Positions 6,613 through 10,874 of a stretch of DNA of 10,874 nt are shown here, piece after piece. The stretch comes from Aigarchaeota archaeon (GTDB lineage Archaea; Thermoproteota; Nitrososphaeria_A; Caldarchaeales; Wolframiiraptoraceae): NCBI GenBank assembly GCA_025059415.1, contig JANXDQ010000029.1, positions 2,277 to 13,150 on the forward strand. Direction: 5' to 3'. A program made the position numbers and the translations under genes. Numbering within the stretch: the first letter of the stretch is position 1; each line of letters begins with the position of its first letter. Below the pieces are notes generated by a model. It was not told where the DNA came from. It worked only from the letters and a program-made list of their open reading frames with translations, and ran no database searches.

Positions 6613-6639
6613 TTACTCGAATTTGAGTAATTACTCAAA
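6613..6639. promoter_or_regulatory. Palindromic operator candidate (three GAGTAA/TTACTC half-sites)
   Basis: Positions 6622-6639 form an 18-base perfect palindrome, TTTGAGTAATTACTCAAA. A third half-site TTACTC lies at 6613-6618, so 6613-6630 is a second inverted repeat sharing the central GAGTAA, imperfect only at one inner pair. It begins right after the stop of the RHH fusion gene and abuts the A/T stretch (6637-6644) that is the only TATA candidate for the downstream transporter gene. A dimeric repressor or activator site is the natural reading. An RNA hairpin or a transcription end signal is an alternative, although no T-run follows. Confidence 0.55.
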
Positions 6640-6644
6640 ATTTA
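6637..6644 (+). promoter_or_regulatory. Possible TATA box for the ECF S-component gene
   Basis: AAAATTTA lies about 32 bases before the ATG at 6673 and overlaps the right arm of the palindrome. A protein bound there would be expected to block TBP. The gene might instead be read through from the upstream gene 60 bases away. Confidence 0.35.
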
Positions 6645-6672
6645 TGTTGGAGCCGGGGGCCATGTTTCGGCG

Positions 6673-7335
6673 ATGTCGAGAACTAAGGTTACGATCTCGT
6701 CGGCGATGTTCCTAGGAGCTCTTGCAGCCCTCTTCGCAACGCTTCCAATCTACTTCCATTATCCCATAATACCTTATCTCAGATTCGAGGCCGCGGAGAT
6801 CCCCGTGGTTTTATCCTTTCTCATCCTCGGGCCTGAGGCGGCATTTCTCTCATCTGTGATTTATTGGGTTATCTTGCTTCTAGTCGGCGAGTTTACGCCG
6901 ATAGGGCCCATCATGAAGTTCACCGCCCTCTCAACGATGATACTCGGATTATGGCTGGGTTTCAGAATATGTAGGAGCCCTAGGGTTTGCCTCATCGCGG
7001 GCTCCTGTTTAGGATGCCTTTTTAGGGTCTTGGTGATGAGCGCATTCAATTACGTGATCTTAATGATGATGTTCCCCCAATTCCTTGAGTTCGCTGCAGC
7101 AAGTATTTCGGCGGTTCTTGGAGCCGAATTCCTATCTCATATTCCAGCGATCGCCGCGGTCATGGTTTTCACCGCGATCTTCAACGTCCTGCACGTTATC
7201 CTGAGCATGGTGCCAGCGTATCTGCTAGTGAAGTATATGGTTAGGATCAAAGGTGGTGGGCTCCCAATTATCGGTAAGGCGTGGTATTTTGAGATGGCTA
7301 AGGCTGTTTCGAAGCAATCTCCTCAGCGATCCTAA
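6673..7335 (+). CDS. ECF transporter S component, RibU-like (riboflavin or other vitamin uptake)
   Basis: This 220-residue integral membrane protein has about six hydrophobic segments (roughly 8-27, 42-62, 63-82, 84-100, 106-132, 155-188). It fits the substrate-binding S component of energy-coupling-factor transporters, which binds a vitamin and pairs with a shared ATPase/T-component module. RibU-like wording includes PYLRFEAAEIP (34-44) after the first helix, the following LGPEAAF (52-58), GPIMKF (78-83) and FNYVIL (124-129). Riboflavin is the best guess, not proven. No EcfA or EcfT gene is in the window. ATG 6673 is the only good in-frame start; GGGGG at 6655-6659 is rather far upstream. 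The stop codon lies 38 bases inside the opposing FAU-1 gene, so the 3' ends overlap antisense. The palindrome at 6613-6639 precedes it. Confidence 0.75.
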   Translation: MSRTKVTISSAMFLGALAALFATLPIYFHYPIIPYLRFEAAEIPVVLSFLILGPEAAFLSSVIYWVILLLVGEFTPIGPIMKFTALSTMILGLWLGFRICRSPRVCLIAGSCLGCLFRVLVMSAFNYVILMMMFPQFLEFAAASISAVLGAEFLSHIPAIAAVMVFTAIFNVLHVILSMVPAYLLVKYMVRIKGGGLPIIGKAWYFEMAKAVSKQSPQRS

Positions 7336-8263
7336 GAGCTTTAGTCTTTAATTTTTCTCCAATTCTCCCCTCTTCAACCGACTTCTCTAGTAGATCGATA
7401 TCGATGACCTTGGCCTCCGAATTTGGCTTCACGACGACGTCGACTTCCAGGTCAAAATAGTGGATGTGGTCTGGGTAGAGTGAGATCGGCGTCGAGATAT
7501 TGTAGTAGTGGCCCTTCAGCTCCCCCGAGATGCTGTAGTAACTGGTTTTCATCCAAGGCTGGAATTTGGAGACCTCGGTTATCGCGTAATCCCCTAGAGA
7601 CTTCTCCACGCCCAGTCCATCATATAGCCCGAACCCCATGATCCTCCTCTGGACCCTGATCTTTCCCCGACCCCTCCATATCACCTTGCCCGGGCCGAGT
7701 GAGAAGCGCTTACCATCAGGCTTTATGTGGATTATCTTCACCATCGCTCCAAGCCTCGGAGCGATGTCCTCAACCTGTTCCCCGAACATCCTCGACATCT
7801 CTTCCGCGGGGATGAGGCCTCGCTCCACCAAATCTTCCGCGAAGCTCACCATACTCGATAAGCCCTCTCCACCCGCTCTACAATAATGGTGGTAGGGGAC
7901 CGTGTAGGAGACCTTGGATCTGAGCTCATCGAGTCTCAACTTCGCCTCATTCGGGAACCCCACCTTAGCCCTCCCCAGCGGCTCGCGTAGGGAAAGCTGA
8001 AGTAATATGAGGTCCTCAAAGAAGTCTTTAAGCGCATTGATGAACGCCTGGACTACTTCAGCCGATCCCCTGATCTCGATACAGTTCCTGTCAACTGGGG
8101 AATCCACTACCACGACATCCTGCTCACCCCTCAGGGTTATACCGAATCTTTCTGTCTGCGACTTCGTGGGGTTTACTATGGTGAATCCCTTTTCTTGGAG
8201 GAGGATTATTAGGGCGGTCGAGTATATCCCGCGGATCGAGGCCTTCAAAGGCACCCCCACCAC
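7298..8263 (-). CDS. FAU-1 family RNA-binding/RNase E/G-like protein with C-terminal DUF402, short form
   Basis: The 321-residue soluble protein starts with the FAU-1 opening RGIYSTAL..LLQEKGFTIVNPT (11-33). It then has YHHYCRAGGEGLSSMVSFAE (124-143) and a C-terminal DUF402-like domain (about 195-315) with GFGLYDGLG (210-218), KGHYYNISTP (250-259), YFDLEVDVVV (269-278) and IDIDLLEK (287-294). FAU-1 proteins bind AU-rich RNA, and a ribonuclease role in rRNA maturation has been proposed. Known members run about 430-480 residues with an S1-type RNA-binding domain in between; here only about 80 poorly conserved residues (45-123) lie there, so the S1 domain appears absent. The GTG start at 8263 is uncertain: in-frame GTGs follow at 8260 and 8254, the last with GGTGG just upstream. 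A TATA box at 8297-8306 suggests its own promoter, 45 bases after serS. Confidence 0.75.
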   Translation of the reverse strand: MVGVPLKASIRGIYSTALIILLQEKGFTIVNPTKSQTERFGITLRGEQDVVVVDSPVDRNCIEIRGSAEVVQAFINALKDFFEDLILLQLSLREPLGRAKVGFPNEAKLRLDELRSKVSYTVPYHHYCRAGGEGLSSMVSFAEDLVERGLIPAEEMSRMFGEQVEDIAPRLGAMVKIIHIKPDGKRFSLGPGKVIWRGRGKIRVQRRIMGFGLYDGLGVEKSLGDYAITEVSKFQPWMKTSYYSISGELKGHYYNISTPISLYPDHIHYFDLEVDVVVKPNSEAKVIDIDLLEKSVEEGRIGEKLKTKALRIAEEIASKQP

Positions 8264-8296
8264 CCGCGATTTCGGCGCCGTCCCGAAATGACTATG

Positions 8297-8306
8297 GCTT
8301 TTAATT
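8297..8306 (-). promoter_or_regulatory. TATA box for the FAU-1 family gene
   Basis: The minus strand reads AATTAAAAGC, about 38 bases before the GTG at 8263, giving a leader of about 12 bases. It lies immediately after the serS stop, so the gene can be transcribed separately from serS. Confidence 0.45.
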
Positions 8307-8308
8307 GT

Positions 8309-9856
8309 TTAGTCCAAAAGCTTGGGAGGGTTTGGGAGCGTGCCTATTATCTCCTTGACGGCCTCGGGCCAGTCATCAAATTCAAATCCGTGCCTTGCGA
8401 GGAATCCAGCCGCCCACCTGCTTAAACCATGGCCAACGCATCCAGTCCATAGCTCCCTCTCCTTAGCCTCCTTTATCTTGAAATTTTTCACGTAGAAGTC
8501 CCTATGCACGCTTGCGGCTGTTACCTCGAGCCACTCCGCGCTCTCTCTTGGACCCCTATACGGCAGATATATCTCGAGGTCGAGTGTCGGGATCCTTTTC
8601 ACATCTGATACATCTATTAGCCTCTTTGAAGCTTCATGGGGCGAGAGGTAGAAGGGCGCCCCAGCGACGACCCGCCACTCCAAGTCCAAACACTTATCCG
8701 CCAACTCGATCGTCAGGTCCATGACCTTGTTCCTGATCTCGGTCACGTCATCAGGGGACCCGATGAAGACCATCTCGAGCCTCCAGAACTCGTTGGTCCT
8801 TACTAGACCTTCGACGCCGCCCGCCTCGTTTCTCCAAGTCCAGCCGCCAAGTAGCTCATATGCCTTTATTGGGAGATCTTCGAGCCTGACGAATTCCCCG
8901 CTGAAGTATTGATAGAATGCCGTGCACTGTATGGCCTCCATGATGTATTCTGGTTCTCCGAGGATCTGCTTTAGGAGATCTGTCCTAATCTCCCTCCTTA
9001 ACATGTATTCCCTCTTGAATTCCTCGAATGCGGATGGATCTCTGGGTGGGACGCAGACGTAGAAGACGCCGTCTGGGAGGTGTTCGATATAGGTCGTTAA
9101 CCTCTTGAAAACCTCCATCGGAACCAGCCTTGGAAAAATCCATTCGTGGAATCCCAGAGGCCTCGCAACCCTCTCGATTATCAGCTGAGCCATGGCTCGG
9201 ATGAGGGACGCCATTGGAGGTGTATAGATCCATTGACCCTTTCCGGGGTAACGTTTGACCCAACCCCGCTTTTCGGCCTCGACCGCGACATCGACATCCA
9301 TCTTGAATCGTTTAGCTGGCCCTTCCCTCAGAACCGTCCCGAAGGGGGCCAGCTTCTTTCCCTCAGGCCTGGTTTCCTCCGTCCTGAGGAAGCGTATAGC
9401 CCTATCGATCACGCGCTCTCTGAGATCTCGATCCGTGAGGTTCCTGAAAACCACTATTAAGTCCCCTGATTCCTCCCGGACTTCCGCCAGACCCTTGAGG
9501 AGCTCACGCGCCTTCTCTTCACCGACGTGCCCCTCCTTAAACTTGATTTCGAGGCTTTCAATGAAGATCCTTCTCACGCCTATCCTTTTTGAGCCGATCT
9601 TTTGGGCTAGTATGTTTTTGAAGCGTAATAGCGCCTCATGTGCGCGAACACCTCTGCCAGATGTTATTGACACCTCCACGACCCTATCCCCTATGCGGTG
9701 GGATAGGATTTGCGCGACTTCTTCTCTACCGAATCTCTCCACAGCCTCTTCCAAAGATTTTTCCAGGGCATCGATGGATTCCCTAATCTCCTGCTCTACA
9801 ACTTCAGCGGCAGAGCTCAGCTCTATCCTCGCGTTAAGCATTATCCTCAGGGTCAT
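8309..9856 (-). CDS. serS: Seryl-tRNA synthetase, rare type 2 (methanogen-type, zinc-dependent)
   Basis: This enzyme charges tRNA-Ser with serine. The 515-residue protein (numbering here counts from the upstream ATG at 9868, four codons earlier) has a long N-terminal tRNA-binding domain (to about 170) and a class II catalytic core. Features of the rare form are QCTAFYQYF with Cys315, the motif 2 region WRNEAGG (345-351) to RTNEFWRLE (357-365) with Glu365, and motif 3 TGCVGHGLSRW (475-485) with Cys477 and Arg484. The Cys/Glu/Cys spacing fits the active-site zinc ligands of the Methanosarcina barkeri enzyme. The ordinary SerRS coiled-coil arm is not evident. The second ATG (9856) is preferred: the TATA box at 9884-9891 predicts transcription from about 9861, GGTGA lies ahead of it, and known type-2 proteins begin at the matching point. 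It is divergent from PCNA. Confidence 0.93.
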   Translation of the reverse strand: MTLRIMLNARIELSSAAEVVEQEIRESIDALEKSLEEAVERFGREEVAQILSHRIGDRVVEVSITSGRGVRAHEALLRFKNILAQKIGSKRIGVRRIFIESLEIKFKEGHVGEEKARELLKGLAEVREESGDLIVVFRNLTDRDLRERVIDRAIRFLRTEETRPEGKKLAPFGTVLREGPAKRFKMDVDVAVEAEKRGWVKRYPGKGQWIYTPPMASLIRAMAQLIIERVARPLGFHEWIFPRLVPMEVFKRLTTYIEHLPDGVFYVCVPPRDPSAFEEFKREYMLRREIRTDLLKQILGEPEYIMEAIQCTAFYQYFSGEFVRLEDLPIKAYELLGGWTWRNEAGGVEGLVRTNEFWRLEMVFIGSPDDVTEIRNKVMDLTIELADKCLDLEWRVVAGAPFYLSPHEASKRLIDVSDVKRIPTLDLEIYLPYRGPRESAEWLEVTAASVHRDFYVKNFKIKEAKERELWTGCVGHGLSRWAAGFLARHGFEFDDWPEAVKEIIGTLPNPPKLLD

Positions 9857-9883
9857 AGTGTTCACCATAAGGGTCTGGAGGGG

Positions 9884-9891
9884 AATATATC
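9884..9891 (-). promoter_or_regulatory. TATA box for serS
   Basis: GATATATT on the minus strand, about 32 bases before the preferred ATG at 9856 and only about 20 before the upstream ATG at 9868. This spacing supports the downstream start. Confidence 0.5.
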
Positions 9892-9961
9892 AGGATTAGG
9901 ATACGCCCCGAAAATCCCCGTATGACCCGGGAAAATTAACCGATTATGTCAGAGCCAACAC

Positions 9962-9969
9962 ATATATTA
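9962..9969 (+). promoter_or_regulatory. TATA box for pcn
   Basis: ATATATTA centred about 36 bases before the ATG at 10002. Transcription is predicted near 9992, downstream of the GTG at 9972, which rules out that earlier start. Confidence 0.6.
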
Positions 9970-10001
9970 ATGTGAAGCAATCATCCTCGTTGGGAGAAGG
10001 T

Positions 10002-10766
10002 ATGTCGTTCAGGATGAGGTTGCCCAGCGCGGACTACTTTTCGGATCTCATTAAGGCGATCCAAGTGGTCGCAGATGAGGGGACATTCAAGATCACTGGT
10101 GAGGGGATGAAGCTCGTCGCCATGGATCCCGCCCACATCTCGCTCATCGATTTCGAACTCTCCAGCTCCGCCGCCGAGGAATACGTGTGTGAGGGCGAGC
10201 TACAGATGACTGTGAGCCTATCAGAGTTATTGAAGCTCCTAAAACACACCAGGAGTGGGGAAAGCCTGACGCTCTCATATAATGAGAAGGAGAAGAAGTT
10301 GGAGATGATTATAGTCGATGCTACGGGGTCCAAACAGAGGATCTTCACTTTGAATACTTTGGAAACCGTTGAGGCGAGAGGCGTTACGCCGAGACTGACA
10401 TTTGAGGCCAGGGCGAGGGTCAGCTCAGCAGCCGTGAGGGATGCGATAGGAGACTGCAGGGCCCTCAGCGACTACGTCAAGATCATCATAAACCCCAATG
10501 AGGTAATATTCTCGGTGAGGGGAGAGCTTGGAGGAGCTCAAATAAAGTTCACAAGGACCGGGGCTGCCATATACGAGATAGAAACCGATAAGGAGGTCTG
10601 GGCGAACTTTAGCATAAACTACTTGGAGAAAATCGTGAAGGCAGGAGCCGCGCTCAGCGATGAGGCCGTAATGGAGCTGACGACGAATAGACCGATAAAA
10701 TTAGGATTCCCAATACCCTCGGGAAAACTCGAATACCTCATAGCTCCGAGAATAGAGGGGGCCTAA
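10002..10766 (+). CDS. pcn: DNA polymerase sliding clamp (PCNA)
   Basis: This 254-residue protein forms a ring around DNA and tethers replication and repair enzymes through PIP-box contacts. Family marks are LPSADYFSDLIKAI (7-20), the MDPAHISL motif (41-48), an acidic ELSS strand (52-55), an interdomain connector region at about 116-135, and the C-terminal YLIAPRIEG (245-253). Length equals the usual archaeal clamp of about 245-255 residues. The ATG at 10002 is chosen over an in-frame GTG at 9972 because the TATA box predicts transcription from about 9992, GGGAGAAGG (9992-10000) is a fitting ribosome site, and MSFRMRL is a typical clamp start. It may be a homotrimer subunit or one of several paralogues, as TACK archaea often have more than one; the window shows a single copy. 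Confidence 0.96.
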   Translation: MSFRMRLPSADYFSDLIKAIQVVADEGTFKITGEGMKLVAMDPAHISLIDFELSSSAAEEYVCEGELQMTVSLSELLKLLKHTRSGESLTLSYNEKEKKLEMIIVDATGSKQRIFTLNTLETVEARGVTPRLTFEARARVSSAAVRDAIGDCRALSDYVKIIINPNEVIFSVRGELGGAQIKFTRTGAAIYEIETDKEVWANFSINYLEKIVKAGAALSDEAVMELTTNRPIKLGFPIPSGKLEYLIAPRIEGA

Positions 10767-10802
10767 TTACTCACCGCAAAATCCGCATTCCCATCACATA
10801 AC

Positions 10803-10810
10803 CATAAATA
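10803..10810 (+). promoter_or_regulatory. TATA box for tRNA-Pro
   Basis: CATAAATA centred 29 bases before the first base of the tRNA, the normal spacing for archaeal tRNA genes. It lies in the 69-base gap after pcn. Confidence 0.6.
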
Positions 10811-10835
10811 GCGAGTGCCAGATCTTGAAGAAATA

Positions 10836-10874
10836 GGGGCCGTGGTCTAGCTTGGCTACGATTCGCGGCTTGGG
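10836..10874 (+). tRNA. tRNA-Pro (anticodon UGG), 5' part, cut by the window end
   Basis: The first 39 bases of a tRNA are present. They include the 5' acceptor strand GGGGCCG, T8-G9, a D-arm (GTC paired with GAT) with the conserved AG..GG loop bases, the 5' half of the anticodon stem CGCGG, and loop CTTGGG. The loop puts U33 before TGG and G37 after it, so the anticodon is UGG and the amino acid proline. The variable and T arms and the acceptor 3' strand lie outside the window, so an intron after position 37 cannot be excluded. Confidence 0.85.

Noticed and set aside
9972..10001. Upstream GTG start for PCNA
   Set aside because: It lies upstream of the predicted transcription start; ATG 10002 has the better ribosome site and the family-typical start.
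10764..10772. TAATTACTC after pcn, identical to the half-site next to the 6613-6639 palindrome
   Set aside because: A lone 9-base copy that includes the stop codon and has no symmetric partner; likely chance.

Overview
The window is from an archaeon, probably a thermophilic or uncultivated member of the TACK group. The evidence is a sliding-clamp PCNA, an archaeal-type phosphoglycerate kinase, a methanogen-type seryl-tRNA synthetase, a FAU-1/DUF402 protein, and a standalone zinc-rich protein that resembles the TACK-specific TackOD1 domain. Genes are preceded by TATA boxes roughly 25-35 bases upstream and several look leaderless or nearly so. Lineage cannot be fixed from this piece; Korarchaeia, Bathyarchaeia and Caldarchaeia-like groups are all possible. 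No phage, insertion sequence or CRISPR array was seen, so this looks like chromosomal core with some unusual gene versions.

Left part (1-5.7 kb): phosphoglycerate kinase on the minus strand; a divergent plus-strand TauE/SafE permease; a two-gene minus-strand operon of a TackOD1-like zinc protein overlapping a membrane GT2 glycosyltransferase by 14 bases; then a bacterial-type (class I) glyceraldehyde-3-phosphate dehydrogenase with its own promoter. GAPDH and PGK catalyse consecutive steps of lower glycolysis/gluconeogenesis but are separately transcribed here.

Middle part (5.7-7.3 kb): the most unusual gene. A sugar-1-phosphate nucleotidyltransferase carries an N-terminal ribbon-helix-helix DNA-binding domain, and the catalytic arginine of its G-x-G-T-R-L signature is replaced by glycine. 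Directly after it lies an 18-base perfect palindrome with a third half-site, overlapping the likely promoter of a RibU-like ECF transporter S component. Together these suggest, but do not prove, a regulator derived from a nucleotidyltransferase with an operator next to it.

Right part (7.3-10.9 kb): on the minus strand, a short FAU-1 family protein that seems to lack the S1 domain, and the rare zinc-dependent type-2 SerRS. Divergent from SerRS is PCNA, followed by the first half of a tRNA-Pro(UGG) gene cut by the window end. Intergenic gaps are all under 200 bases.
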